Positions 25,701 through 40,566 of a stretch of 64,000 nucleotides of DNA are shown here, piece after piece. The notes below the pieces were generated by a model. It saw only the letters and a list, made by a program, of their open reading frames with translations, was not told where the DNA came from and ran no database searches. A program made the translations under genes and the position numbers. Source of the DNA: Elmis aenea (Eukaryota > Arthropoda > Insecta > Coleoptera > Elmidae); assembly GCA_947652605.1 (NCBI GenBank), contig CANTFG010000005.1, positions 1 to 64,000 of the forward strand, in the 5' to 3' direction. Each line of letters opens with the position of its first letter. Position 1 is the stretch's first letter.

Positions 25701-28700
25701 TCTAAACAATTTTAATTATGGATTTGTATATCACAGGAACAGTTTATCCATCGCCTCTTTACATGAATACAATTGTTTTGCATATGTCTTTCAATGAGCT
25801 GGTTTTAATTTTTAATAATTTCCTAAAAATACCGTGCTTTAGTTAATACATATGTTCCTTGAGCGACTATTTCTGAACAATTTTAATTATTGATTTGTAT
25901 GTCACAGAAACAGTTTATCCATCGCCTCTTTACAGGAATACAATTGTTTTGCATATGTCTTTCAATGAGCTGGTTTTAATTTTTAATAATTTCCTAAAAA
26001 TACCGTGCTTTAGTTAATACATATGTTCCTTGAGCGACTATTTCTGAACAATTTTAATTATTGATTTGTATATCACAGAAACAGTTTATCCATCGCCTCT
26101 TTACAGGAATACAATTGTTTTGCATTTGTCTTTCAATGAGCTGGTTTTAATTTTTAAAAATTTCCTAAAAATACCGTGCTTTAGTTAATACATATGTTTC
26201 TTGTGCGACTATTTCGAAACAATTTCAATTATTGATTTGTATATGACAGGAACAGTTTATCCATCGCCTTTTTACATGAATAAAATTGTTTTGCATATGT
26301 CTTTCAATGAGCTGGTTTTAATTTTTAATAATTTCCTAAAAATACCGTGCTTTAGTTAATACATATGTTCCTTGTGCGACTATTTTGAAACAATTTCAAT
26401 TATTGATTTGTATATGACAGGAACAGTTTATCCATTGCTTCTTTACATGAATACAATTGTTTTGCATATGTCTTTCAATGAGCTGGTTTTATTTTTTAAT
26501 AATTTCCTAAAAATACCGTGCTTTAGTTAATACATATGTTCCTTGAGCGACTATTTCTAAACAATTTTAATTATTGATTTGTATATCACAGAAACAGTTT
26601 ATCCATCGCCTCTTTACATGAATACAATTGTTTTGCATATGTCTTTCAATGAGCTGGTATTAATTTTTAATAATTTCCTAAAAATACCGTGCTTTAGTTA
26701 ATACATATGTTCCTTGTGCGACTATTTCGAAACAATTTCAATTATTGATTTGTATATCACAGGAACAGTTTATCCATCGCCTCTTTACATGAATACAATT
26801 GTTTTGCATATGTCTTTCAATGAGCTGGTTTTAATTTTTAATAATTTCCTAAAAATACCGTGCTTTAGTTAATACATATGTTCCTTGAGCGACTATTTCT
26901 AAACAATTTTAATTATTGATTTGTATATCACAGGAACAGTTTATCCATCGCCTCTTTACAGGAATACAATTGTTTTGCATATGTCTTTCAATGAGCTGGC
27001 TTTAATTTTTAATAATTTCCTAAAAATACCGTGCTTTAGTTAATACATATGTTCCTTGAGCGACTGTTTCTGAACAATTTTAATTATTGATTTGTATATC
27101 ACAGGAACAGTTTATCCATCGCCTCTTTACATGAATACAATTGTTTTGCATATGTCTTTCAATGAGCTGGTTTTAATTTTTAATAATTTCCTAAAAATAC
27201 CGTGCTTTAGTTAATACATATGTTCCTTGAGCGACTATTTCTAAACAATTTTAATTATGGATTTGTATATCACAGGAACAGTTTATCCATCGCCTCTTTA
27301 CAGGAATACAATTGTTTTGCATATGTCTTTCAATGAGCTGGTTTTAATTTTTAATAATTTCCTAAAAATACCGTGCATTAGTTAATACATATGTTCCTTG
27401 AGCGACTATTTCTGAACAATTTTAATTATTAATTTGTATATCACAGGAACAGTTTATCCATCGCCTCTTTACATGAATACAATTATTTTGCATATGTCTT
27501 TCAATGAGCTGGTTTTAATTTTTAATAATTTCCTAAAAATACCGTGCTTTAGTTAATACATATGTTCCTTGAGCGACTATTTCTAAAAAATTTTAATTAT
27601 TGATTTGTATATCACAGGAACAGTTTATCCATCGCCTCTTTACATGAATACAATTGTTTTGCATATGTCTTTCAATGAGCTGGTTTTAATTTTTAATAAT
27701 TTCCTAAAAATACCGTGCTTTAGTTAATACATATGTTCCTTGAGCGACTATTTCGAAACAATTTTAATTATTGATTTGTATATCACAGGAACAGTTTATC
27801 CATCGCCTCTTTACATGAATACAATTGTTTTGCATATGTCTTTCAATGAGCTGGCTTTACTTTTTAATAATTTCCTAAAAATACCGTGCTTTAGTTAATA
27901 CATAATGTTCCTTGAGCGACTGTTTCTGAACAATTTTAATTATTGATTTGTATATCACAGGAACAGTTTATCCATCGCCTCTTTACATGAATACAATTGT
28001 TTTGCATATGTCTTTCAATGAGCTGGTTTTAATTTTTAATAATTTCCTAAAAATACCGTGCTTTAGTTAATACATATGTTCCTTGAGCGACTATTTCTAA
28101 ACAATTTTAATTATGGATTTGTATATCACAGGAACAGTTTATCCATCGCCTCTTTACATGAATAAAATTGTTTTGCATATGTCTTTCAATGAGCTGGTTT
28201 TAATTTTTAATAATTTCCTAAAAATACCGTGCTTTAGTTAATACATATGTTCCTTGAGCGACTATTTCGAAACAATTTTAATTATTGATTTGTATATCAC
28301 AGGAACAGTTTATCCATCGCCTCTTTACATGAATACAATTGTTTTGCATATGTCTTTCAATGAGCTGGTTTTAATTTTTAATAATTTCCTAAAAATACCG
28401 TGCTTTAGTTAATACATATGTTCCTTGAGCGACTATTTCGAAACAATTTTAATTATTGATTTGTATGTCACAGAAACAGTTTATCCATCGCCTCTTTACA
28501 GGAATACAATTGTTTTGCATATGTCTTTCAATGAGCTGGTTTTAATTTTTAATAATTTCCTAAAAATACCGTGCTTTAGTTAATACATATGTTCCTTGAG
28601 CGACTATTTCTGAACAATTTTAATTATTGATTTGTATATCACAGAAACAGTTTATCCATCGCCTCTTTACAGGAATACAATTGTTTTGCATATGTCTTTC

Positions 28701-29275
28701 AATGAGCTGGTTTTAATTTTTAAAAATTTCCTAAAAATACCGTGCTTTAGTTAATACATATGTTTCTTGTGCGACTATTTCGAAACAATTTCAATTATTG
28801 ATTTGTATATGACAGGAACAGTTTATCCATCGCCTTTTTACATGAATAAAATTGTTTTGCATATGTCTTTCAATGAGCTGGTTTTAATTTTTAATAATTT
28901 CCTAAAAATACCGTGCTTTAGTTAATACATATGTTCCTTGTGCGACTATTTCGAAACAATTTCAATTATTGATTTGTATATGACAGGAACAGTTTATCCA
29001 TCGCTTCTTTACATGAATACAATTGTTTTGCATATGTCTTTCAATGAGCTGGTTTTATTTTTTAATAATTTCCTAAAAATACCGTGCTTTAGTTAATACA
29101 TATGTTCCTTGAGCGACTATTTCTAAACAATTTTAATTATTGATTTGTATATCACAGAAACAGTTTATCCATCGCCTCTTTACATGAATACAATTGTTTT
29201 GCATATGTCTTTCAATGAGCTGGTTTTAATTTTTAATAATTTCCTAAAAATACCGTGCTTTAGTTAATACAAATG
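22777..29275. repeat. Satellite A 38-monomer super-HOR, copy 1 (6,499 bp)
   Basis: Two GCAGGATT monomers (22777 and 24658, 11 monomers apart) recur at 29276 and 31157, each exactly 6,499 bp later (38 x 171 + 1). GCATTTG markers at 23215 and 26122 recur at 29714 and 32621 with the same offset. The extra base is CATAATG at 27901. Inside the super-unit the shorter 14-monomer motifs remain visible. The second order of repetition was therefore imposed by amplifying a multi-HOR block, not single monomers. Confidence 0.9.
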
Positions 29276-32200
29276 TTCCTTGAGCGACTATTTCTAAACA
29301 ATTTTAATTATTGATTTGTATATCACAGGAACAGTTTATCCATCGCCTCTTTGCAGGATTACAATTGTTTTGCATATGTCTTTCAATGAGCTGGTTTTAA
29401 TTTTTAATAATTTCCTAAAAATACCGTGCTTTAGTTAATACATATGTTCCTTGAGCGACTATTTCTGAACAATTTTAATTATTGATTTGTATGTCACAGA
29501 AACAGTTTATCCATCGCCTCTTTACAGGAATACAATTGTTTTGCATATGTCTTTCAATGAGCTGGTTTTAATTTTTAATAATTTCCTAAAAATACCGTGC
29601 TTTAGTTAATACATATGTTCCTTGAGCGACTATTTCTGAACAATTTTAATTATTGATTTGTATATCACAGAAACAGTTTATCCATCGCCTCTTTACAGGA
29701 ATACAATTGTTTTGCATTTGTCTTTCAATGAGCTGGTTTTAATTTTTAAAAATTTCCTAAAAATACCGTGCTTTAGTTAATACATATGTTTCTTGTGCGA
29801 CTATTTCGAAACAATTTCAATTATTGATTTGTATATGACAGGAACAGTTTATCCATCGCCTTTTTACATGAATAAAATTGTTTTGCATATGTCTTTCAAT
29901 GAGCTGGTTTTAATTTTTAATAATTTCCTAAAAATACCGTGCTTTAGTTAATACATATGTTCCTTGTGCGACTATTTTGAAACAATTTCAATTATTGATT
30001 TGTATATGACAGGAACAGTTTATCCATCGCTTCTTTACATGAATACAATTGTTTTGCATATGTCTTTCAATGAGCTGGTTTTATTTTTTAATAATTTCCT
30101 AAAAATACCGTGCTTTAGTTAATACATATGTTCCTTGAGCGACTATTTCTAAACAATTTTAATTATTGATTTGTATATCACAGAAACAGTTTATCCATCG
30201 CCTCTTTACATGAATACAATTGTTTTGCATATGTCTTTCAATGAGCTGGTATTAATTTTTAATAATTTCCTAAAAATACCGTGCTTTAGTTAATACATAT
30301 GTTCCTTGTGCGACTATTTCGAAACAATTTCAATTATTGATTTGTATATCACAGGAACAGTTTATCCATCGCCTCTTTACATGAATACAATTGTTTTGCA
30401 TATGTCTTTCAATGAGCTGGTTTTAATTTTTAATAATTTCCTAAAAATACTGTGCTTTAGTTAATACATATGTTCCTTGAGCGACTATTTCTAAACAATT
30501 TTAATTATTGATTTGTATATCACAGGAACAGTTTATCCATCGCCTCTTTACAGGAATACAATTGTTTTGCATATGTCTTTCAATGAGCTGGTTTTAATTT
30601 TTAATAATTTCCTAAAAATACCGTGCATTAGTTAATACATATGTTCCTTGAGCGACTATTTCTGAACAATTTTAATTATTGATTTGTATATCACAGGAAC
30701 AGTTTATCCATCGCCTCTTTACATGAATACAATTGTTTTGCATATGTCTTTCAATGAGCTGGTTTTAATTTTTAATAATTTCCTAAAAATACCGTGCTTT
30801 AGTTAATACATATGTTCCTTGTGCGACTATTTTGAAACAATTTCAATTATTGATTTGTATATGACAGGAACAGTTTATCCATCGCTTCTTTACATGAATA
30901 CAATTGTTTTGCATATGTCTTTCAATGAGCTGGTTTTATTTTTTAATAATTTCCTAAAAATACCGTGCTTTAGTTAATACATATGTTCCTTGAGCGACTA
31001 TTTCTAAACAATTTTAATTATTGATTTGTATATCACAGAAACAGTTTATCCATCGCCTCTTTACATGAATACAATTGTTTTGCATATGTCTTTCAATGAG
31101 CTGGTTTTAATTTTTAATAATTTCCTAAAAATACCGTGCTTTAGTTAATACAAATGTTCCTTGAGCGACTATTTCTAAACAATTTTAATTATTGATTTGT
31201 ATATCACAGGAACAGTTTATCCATCGCCTCTTTGCAGGATTACAATTGTTTTGCATATGTCTTTCAATGAGCTGGTTTTAATTTTTAATAATTTCCTAAA
31301 AATACCGTGCTTTAGATAATACATATGTTCCTTGAGCGACTATTTATAAACAATTTTAATTATTGATTTGTATATCACAGGAACAGTTTATCCATCGCCT
31401 CTTTACAGGAATACAATTATTTTGCATATGTCTTTCAATGAGCTGGTTTTAATTTTTAATAATTTCCTAAAAATACCGTGCATTAGTTAATACATATGTT
31501 CCTTGAGCGACTATTTCTGAACAATTTTAATTATTAATTTGTATATCACAGGAACAGTTTATCCATCGCCTCTTTACATGAATACAATTATTTTGCATAT
31601 GTCTTTCAATGAGCTGGTTTTAATTTTTAATAATTTCCTAAAAATACCGTGCTTTAGTTAATACATATGTTCCTTGAGCGACTATTTCTAAAAAATTTTA
31701 ATTATTGATTTGTATATCACAGGAACAGTTTATCCATCGCCTCTTTACATGAATACAATTGTTTTGCATATGTCTTTCAATGAGCTGGTTTTAATTTTTA
31801 ATAATTTCCTAAAAATACCGTGCTTTAGTTAATACATATGTTCCTTGAGCGACTATTTCGAAACAATTTTAATTATTGATTTGTATATCACAGGAACAGT
31901 TTATCCATCGCCTCTTTACATGAATACAATTGTTTTGCATATGTCTTTCAATGAGCTGGCTTTAATTTTTAATAATTTCCTAAAAATACCGTGCTTTAGT
32001 TAATACATATGTTCCTTGAGCGACTGTTTCTGAACAATTTTAATTATTGATTTGTATATCACAGGAACAGTTTATCCATCGCCTCTTTACATGAATACAA
32101 TTGTTTTGCATATGTCTTTCAATGAGCTGGTTTTAATTTTTAATAATTTCCTAAAAATACCGTGCTTTAGTTAATACATATGTTCCTTGAGCGACTATTT

Positions 32201-35093
32201 CTAAACAATTTTAATTATGGATTTGTATATCACAGGAACAGTTTATCCATCGCCTCTTTACATGAATACAATTGTTTTGCATATGTCTTTCAATGAGCTG
32301 GTTTTAATTTTTAATAATTTCCTAAAAATACCGTGCTTTAGTTAATACATATGTTCCTTGAGCGACTATTTCTGAACAATTTTAATTATTGATTTGTATG
32401 TCACAGAAACAGTTTATCCATCGCCTCTTTACAGGAATACAATTGTTTTGCATATGTCTTTCAATGAGCTGGTTTTAATTTTTAATAATTTCCTAAAAAT
32501 ACCGTGCTTTAGTTAATACATATGTTCCTTGAGCGACTATTTCTGAACAATTTTAATTATTGAGTTGTATATCACAGAAACAGTTTATCCATCGCCTCTT
32601 TACAGGAATACAATTGTTTTGCATTTGTCTTTCAATGAGCTGGTTTTAATTTTTAAAAATTTCCTAAAAATACCGTGCTTTAGTTAATACATATGTTTCT
32701 TGTGCGACTATTTCGAAACAATTTCAATTATTGATTTGTATATGACAGGAACAGTTTATCCATCGCCTTTTTACATGAATAAAATTGTTTTGCATATGTC
32801 TTTCAATGAGCTGGTTTTAATTTTTAATAATTTCCTAAAAATACCGTGCTTTAGTTAATACATATGTTCCTTGTGCGACTATTTTGAAACAATTTCAATT
32901 ATTGATTTGTATATGACAGGAACAGTTTATCCATCGCTTCTTTACATGAATACAATTGTTTTGCATATGTCTTTCAATGAGCTGGTTTTATTTTTTAATA
33001 ATTTCCTAAAAATACCGTGCTTTAGTTAATACATATGTTCCTTGAGCGACTATTTCTAAACAATTTTAATTATTGATTTGTATATCACAGAAACAGTTTA
33101 TCCATCGCCTCTTTACATGAATACAATTGTTTTGCATATGTCTTTCAATGAGCTGGTATTAATTTTTAATAATTTCCTAAAAATACCGTGCTTTAGTTAA
33201 TACATATGTTCCTTGTGCGACTATTTCGAAACAATTTCAATTATTGATTTGTATATCACAGGAACAGTTTATCCATCGCCTCTTTACATGAATACAATTG
33301 TTTTGCATATGTCTTTCAATGAGCTGGTTTTAATTTTTAATAATTTCCTAAAAATACCGTGCTTTAGTTAATACATATGTTCCTTGAGCGACTATTTCTA
33401 AACAATTTTAATTATTGATTTGTATATCACAGGAACAGTTTATCCATCGCCTCTTTACAGGAATACAATTGTTTTGCATATGTCTTTCAATGAGCTGGCT
33501 TTAATTTTTAATAATTTCCTAAAAATACCGTGCTTTAGTTAATACATATGTTCCTTGAGCGACTGTTTCTGAACAATTTTAATTATTGATTTGTATATCA
33601 CAGGAACAGTTTATCCATCGCCTCTTTACATGAATACAATTGTTTTGCATATGTCTTTCAATGAGCTGGTTTTAATTTTTAATAATTTCCTAAAAATACC
33701 GTGCTTTAGTTAATACATATGTTCCTTGAGCGACTATTTCTAAACAATTTTAATTATGGATTTGTATATCACAGGAACAGTTTATCCATCGCCTCTTTAC
33801 AGGAATACAATTGTTTTGCATATGTCTTTCAATGAGCTGGTTTTAATTTTTAATAATTTCCTAAAAATACCGTGCATTAGTTAATACATATTATGTTCCT
33901 TGAGCGACTATTTCTGAACAATTTTAATTATTAATTTGTATATCACAGGAACAGTTTATCCATCGCCTCTTTACATGAATACAATTATTTTGCATATGTC
34001 TTTCAATGAGCTGGTTTTAATTTTTAATAATTTCCTAAAAATACCGTGCTTTAGTTAATACATATGTTCCTTGAGCGACTATTTCTAAAAAATTTTAATT
34101 ATTGATTTGTATATCACAGGAACAGTTTATCCATCGCCTCTTTACATGAATACAATTGTTTTGCATATGTCTTTCAATGAGCTGGTTTTAATTTTTAATA
34201 ATTTCCTAAAAATACCGTGCTTTAGTTAATACATATGTTCCTTGAGCGACTATTTCGAAACAATTTTAATTATTGATTTGTATATCACAGGAACAGTTTA
34301 TCCATCGCCTCTTTACATGAATACAATTGTTTTGCATATGTCTTTCAATGAGCTGGCTTTACTTTTTAATAATTTCCTAAAAATACCGTGCTTTAGTTAA
34401 TACATAATGTTCCTTGAGCGACTGTTTCTGAACAATTTTAATTATTGATTTGTATATCACAGGAACAGTTTATCCATCGCCTCTTTACATGAATACAATT
34501 GTTTTGCATATGTCTTTCAATGAGCTGGTTTTAATTTTTAATAATTTCCTAAAAATACCGTGCTTTAGTTAATACATATGTTCCTTGAGCGACTATTTCT
34601 AAACAATTTTAATTATGGATTTGTATATCACAGGAACAGTTTATCCATCGCCTCTTTACATGAATACAATTGTTTTGCATATGTCTTTCAATGAGCTGGT
34701 TTTAATTTTTAATAATTTCCTAAAAATACCGTGCTTTAGTTAATACATATGTTCCTTGTGCGACTATTTCGAAACAATTTCAATTATTGATTTGTATATG
34801 ACAGGAACAGTTTATCCATCGCTTCTTTACATGAATACAATTGTTTTGCATATGTCTTTCAATGAGCTGGTTTTATTTTTTAATAATTTCCTAAAAATAC
34901 CGTGCTTTAGTTAATACATATGTTCCTTGAGCGACTATTTCTAAACAATTTTAATTATTGATTTGTATATCACAGAAACAGTTTATCCATCGCCTCTTTA
35001 CATGAATACAATTGTTTTGCATATGTCTTTCAATGAGCTGGTTTTAATTTTTAATAATTTCCTAAAAATACCGTGCTTTAGTTAATACAAATG
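29276..35093. repeat. Satellite A super-HOR, copy 2, 34 monomers (5,818 bp)
   Basis: It starts at the GCAGGATT monomer (GCAGG at 29353) and matches copy 1 marker by marker up to the CATAATG indel at 34403. It then lacks four monomers (684 bp) before the next GCAGGATT at 35171. Two indels are present: CATATTATG at 33887-33895 (+3, private to this copy) and CATAATG at 34403 (+1, inherited from the same event as in copy 1). Confidence 0.88.
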
Positions 35094-38000
35094 TTCCTTG
35101 AGCGACTATTTCTAAACAATTTTAATTATTGATTTGTATATCACAGGAACAGTTTATCCATCGCCTCTTTGCAGGATTACAATTGTTTTGCATATGTCTT
35201 TCAATGAGCTGGTTTTAATTTTTAATAATTTCCTAAAAATACCGTGCTTTAGTTAATACATATGTTCCTTGAGCGACTATTTCTGAACAATTTTAATTAT
35301 TGATTTGTATGTCACAGAAACAGTTTATCCATCGCCTCTTTACAGGAATACAATTGTTTTGCATATGTCTTTCAATGAGCTGGTTTTAATTTTTAATAAT
35401 TTCCTAAAAATACCGTGCTTTAGTTAATACATATGTTCCTTGAGCGACTATTTCTGAACAATTTTAATTATTGATTTGTATATCACAGAAACAGTTTATC
35501 CATCGCCTCTTTACAGGAATACAATTGTTTTGCATTTGTCTTTCAATGAGCTGGTTTTAATTTTTAAAAATTTCCTAAAAATACCGTGCTTTAGTTAATA
35601 CATATGTTTCTTGTGCGACTATTTCGAAACAATTTCAATTATTGATTTGTATATGACAGGAACAGTTTATCCATCGCCTTTTTACATGAATAAAATTGTT
35701 TTGCATATGTCTTTCAATGAGCTGGTTTTAATTTTTAATAATTTCCTAAAAATACCGTGCTTTAGTTAATACATATGTTCCTTGTGCGACTATTTTGAAA
35801 CAATTTCAATTATTGATTTGTATATGACAGGAACAGTTTATCCATCGCTTCTTTACATGAATACAATTGTTTTGCATATGTCTTTCAATGAGCTGGTTTT
35901 ATTTTTTAATAATTTCCTAAAAATACCGTGCTTTAGTTAATACATATGTTCCTTGAGCGACTATTTCTAAACAATTTTAATTATTGATTTGTATATCACA
36001 GAAACAGTTTATCCATCGCCTCTTTACATGAATACAATTGTTTTGCATATGTCTTTCAATGAGCTGGTATTAATTTTTAATAATTTCCTAAAAATACCGT
36101 GCTTTAGTTAATACATATGTTCCTTGTGCGACTATTTCGAAACAATTTCAATTATTGATTTGTATATCACAGGAACAGTTTATCCATCGCCTCTTTACAT
36201 GAATACAATTGTTTTGCATATGTCTTTCAATGAGCTGGTTTTAATTTTTAATAATTTCCTAAAAATACTGTGCTTTAGTTAATACATATGTTCCTTGAGC
36301 GACTATTTCTAAACAATTTTAATTATTGATTTGTATATCACAGGAACAGTTTATCCATCGCCTCTTTACAGGAATACAATTGTTTTGCATATGTCTTTCA
36401 ATGAGCTGGTTTTAATTTTTAATAATTTCCTAAAAATACCGTGCATTAGTTAATACATATGTTCCTTGAGCGACTATTTCTGAACAATTTTAATTATTGA
36501 TTTGTATATCACAGGAACAGTTTATCCATCGCCTCTTTACATGAATACAATTGTTTTGCATATGTCTTTCAATGAGCTGGTTTTAATTTTTAATAATTTC
36601 CTAAAAATACCGTGCTTTAGTTAATACATATGTTCCTTGAGCGACTATTTCTAAACAATTTTAATTATTGATTTGTATATCACAGAAACAGTTTATCCAT
36701 CGCCTCTTTACATGAATACAATTGTTTTGCATATGTCTTTCAATGAGCTGGTTTTAATTTTTAATAATTTCCTAAAAATACCGTGCTTTAGTTAATACAA
36801 ATGTTCCTTGAGCGACTATTTCTAAACAATTTTAATTATTGATTTGTATATCACAGGAACAGTTTATCCATCGCCTCTTTGCAGGATTACAATTGTTTTG
36901 CATATGTCTTTCAATGAGCTGGTTTTAATTTTTAATAATTTCCTAAAAATACCGTGCTTTAGTTAATACATATGTTCCTTGAGCGACTATTTCTAAAAAA
37001 TTTTAATTATTGATTTGTATATCACAGGAACAGTTTATCCATCGCCTCTTTACATGAATACAATTGTTTTGCATATGTCTTTCAATGAGCTGGTTTTAAT
37101 TTTTAATAATTTCCTAAAAATACCGTGCTTTAGTTAATACATATGTTCCTTGAGCGACTATTTCGAAACAATTTTAATTATTGATTTGTATATCACAGGA
37201 ACAGTTTATCCATCGCCTCTTTACATGAATACAATTGTTTTGCATATGTCTTTCAATGAGCTGGCTTTAATTTTTAATAATTTCCTAAAAATACCGTGCT
37301 TTAGTTAATACATATGTTCCTTGAGCGACTGTTTCTGAACAATTTTAATTATTGATTTGTATATCACAGGAACAGTTTATCCATCGCCTCTTTACATGAA
37401 TACAATTGTTTTGCATATGTCTTTCAATGAGCTGGTTTTAATTTTTAATAATTTCCTAAAAATACCGTGCTTTAGTTAATACATATGTTCCTTGAGCGAC
37501 TATTTCTAAACAATTTTAATTATGGATTTGTATATCACAGGAACAGTTTATCCATCGCCTCTTTACATGAATACAATTGTTTTGCATATGTCTTTCAATG
37601 AGCTGGTTTTAATTTTTAATAATTTCCTAAAAATACCGTGCTTTAGTTAATACATATGTTCCTTGAGCGACTATTTCTGAACAATTTTAATTATTGATTT
37701 GTATGTCACAGAAACAGTTTATCCATCGCCTCTTTACAGGAATACAATTGTTTTGCATATGTCTTTCAATGAGCTGGTTTTAATTTTTAATAATTTCCTA
37801 AAAATACCGTGCTTTAGTTAATACATATGTTCCTTGAGCGACTATTTCTGAACAATTTTAATTATTGATTTGTATATCACAGAAACAGTTTATCCATCGC
37901 CTCTTTACAGGAATACAATTGTTTTGCATTTGTCTTTCAATGAGCTGGTTTTAATTTTTAAAAATTTCCTAAAAATACCGTGCTTTAGTTAATACATATG

Positions 38001-40566
38001 TTTCTTGTGCGACTATTTCGAAACAATTTCAATTATTGATTTGTATATGACAGGAACAGTTTATCCATCGCCTTTTTACATGAATAAAATTGTTTTGCAT
38101 ATGTCTTTCAATGAGCTGGTTTTAATTTTTAATAATTTCCTAAAAATACCGTGCTTTAGTTAATACATATGTTCCTTGTGCGACTATTTTGAAACAATTT
38201 CAATTATTGATTTGTATATGACAGGAACAGTTTATCCATCGCTTCTTTACATGAATACAATTGTTTTGCATATGTCTTTCAATGAGCTGGTTTTATTTTT
38301 TAATAATTTCCTAAAAATACCGTGCTTTAGTTAATACATATGTTCCTTGAGCGACTATTTCTAAACAATTTTAATTATTGATTTGTATATCACAGAAACA
38401 GTTTATCCATCGCCTCTTTACATGAATACAATTCTTTTGCATATGTCTTTCAATGAGCTGGTATTAATTTTTAATAATTTCCTAAAAATACCGTGCTTTA
38501 GTTAATACATATGTTCCTTGTGCGACTATTTCGAAACAATTTCAATTATTGATTTGTATATCACAGGAACAGTTTATCCATCGCCTCTTTACATGAATAC
38601 AATTGTTTTGCATATGTCTTTCAATGAGCTGGTTTTAATTTTTAATAATTTCCTAAAAAAACCGTGCTTTAGTTAATACATATGTTCCTTGAGCGACTAT
38701 TTCTAAACAATTTTAATTATTGATTTGTATATCACAGGAACAGTTTATCCATCGCCTCTTTACAGGAATACAATTGTTTTGCATATGTCTTTCAATGAGC
38801 TGGCTTTAATTTTTAATAATTTCCTAAAAATACCGTGCTTTAGTTAATACATATGTTCCTTGAGCGACTGTTTCTGAACAATTTTAAATATTGATTTGTA
38901 TATCACAGGAACAGTTTATCCATCGCCTCTTTACATGAATACAATTGTTTTGCATATGTCTTTCAATGAGCTGGTTTTAATTTTTAATAATTTCCTAAAA
39001 ATACCGTGCTTTAGTTAATACATATGTTCCTTGAGCGACTATTTCTAAACAATTTTAATTATGGATTTGTATATCACAGGAACAGTTTATCCATCGCCTC
39101 TTTACAGGAATACAATTGTTTTGCATATGTCTTTCAATGAGCTGGTTTTAATTTTTAATAATTTCCTAAAAATACCGTGCATTAGTTAATACATATGTTC
39201 CTTGAGCGACTATTTCTGAACAATTTTAATTATTAATTTGTATATCACAGGAACAGTTTATCCATCGCCTCTTTACATGAATACAATTATTTTGCATATG
39301 TCTTTCAATGAGCTGGTTTTAATTTTTAATAATTTCCTAAAAATACCGTGCTTTAGTTAATACATATGTTCCTTGAGCGACTATTTCTAAAAAATTTTAA
39401 TTATTGATTTGTATATCACAGGAACAGTTTATCCATCGCCTCTTTACATGAATACAATTGTTTTGCATATGTCTTTCAATGAGCTGGTTTTAATTTTTAA
39501 TAATTTCCTAAAAATACCGTGCTTTAGTTAATACATATGTTCCTTGAGCGACTATTTCGAAACAATTTTAATTATTGATTTGTATATCACAGGAACAGTT
39601 TATCCATCGCCTCTTTACATGAATACAATTGTTTTGCATATGTCTTTCAATGAGCTGGCTTTACTTTTTAATAATTTCCTAAAAATACCGTGCTTTAGTT
39701 AATACATAATGTTCCTTGAGCGACTGTTTCTGAACAATTTTAATTATTGATTTGTATATCACAGGAACAGTTTATTCATCGCCTCTTTACATGAATACAA
39801 TTGTTTTGCATATGTCTTTCAATGAGCTGGTTTTAATTTTTAATAATTTCCTAAAAATACCGTGCTTTAGTTAATACATATGTTCCTTGAGCGACTATTT
39901 CTAAACAATTTTAATTATGGATTTGTATATCACAGGAACAGTTTATCCATCGCCTCTTTACATGAATACAATTGTTTTGCATATGTCTTTCAATGAGCTG
40001 GTTTTAATTTTTAATAATTTCCTAAAAATACCGTGCTTTAGTTAATACATATGTTCCTTGAGCGACTATTTCTGAACAATTTTAATTATTGATTTGTATG
40101 TCACAGAAACAGTTTATCCATCGCCTCTTTACAGGAATACAATTGTTTTGCATATGTCTTTCAATGAGCTGGTTTTAATTTTTAATAATTTCCTAAAAAT
40201 ACCGTGCTTTAGTTAATACATATGTTCCTTGAGCGACTATTTCTGAACAATTTTAATTATTGATTTGTATATCACAGAAACAGTTTATCCATCGCCTCTT
40301 TACAGGAATACAATTGTTTTGCATTTGTCTTTCAATGAGCTGGTTTTAATTTTTAAAAATTTCCTAAAAATACCGTGCTTTAGTTAATACATATGTTTCT
40401 TGAGCGACTATTTCGAAACAATTTCAATTATTGATTTGTATATGACAGGAACAGTTTATCCATCGCCTTTTTACATGAATAAAATTGTTTTGCATATGTC
40501 TTTCAATGAGCTGGTTTTAATTTTTAATAATTTCCTAAAAATACCGTGCTTTAGTTAATACATATG
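35094..40566. repeat. Satellite A super-HOR, copy 3, rearranged (32 monomers)
   Basis: GCAGGATT monomers are at 35094 and 36804, ten rather than eleven monomers apart. After the second one, two monomers present in copy 1 (equivalents of 24829 and 25000) are missing. From GCATTTG at 37926 to CATAATG at 39705 the spacing is 1,779 bp, the same as in copy 1. A further GCATTTG at 40321 ends the recognisable copy. The right limit is my estimate from where marker order breaks down. Confidence 0.75.
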
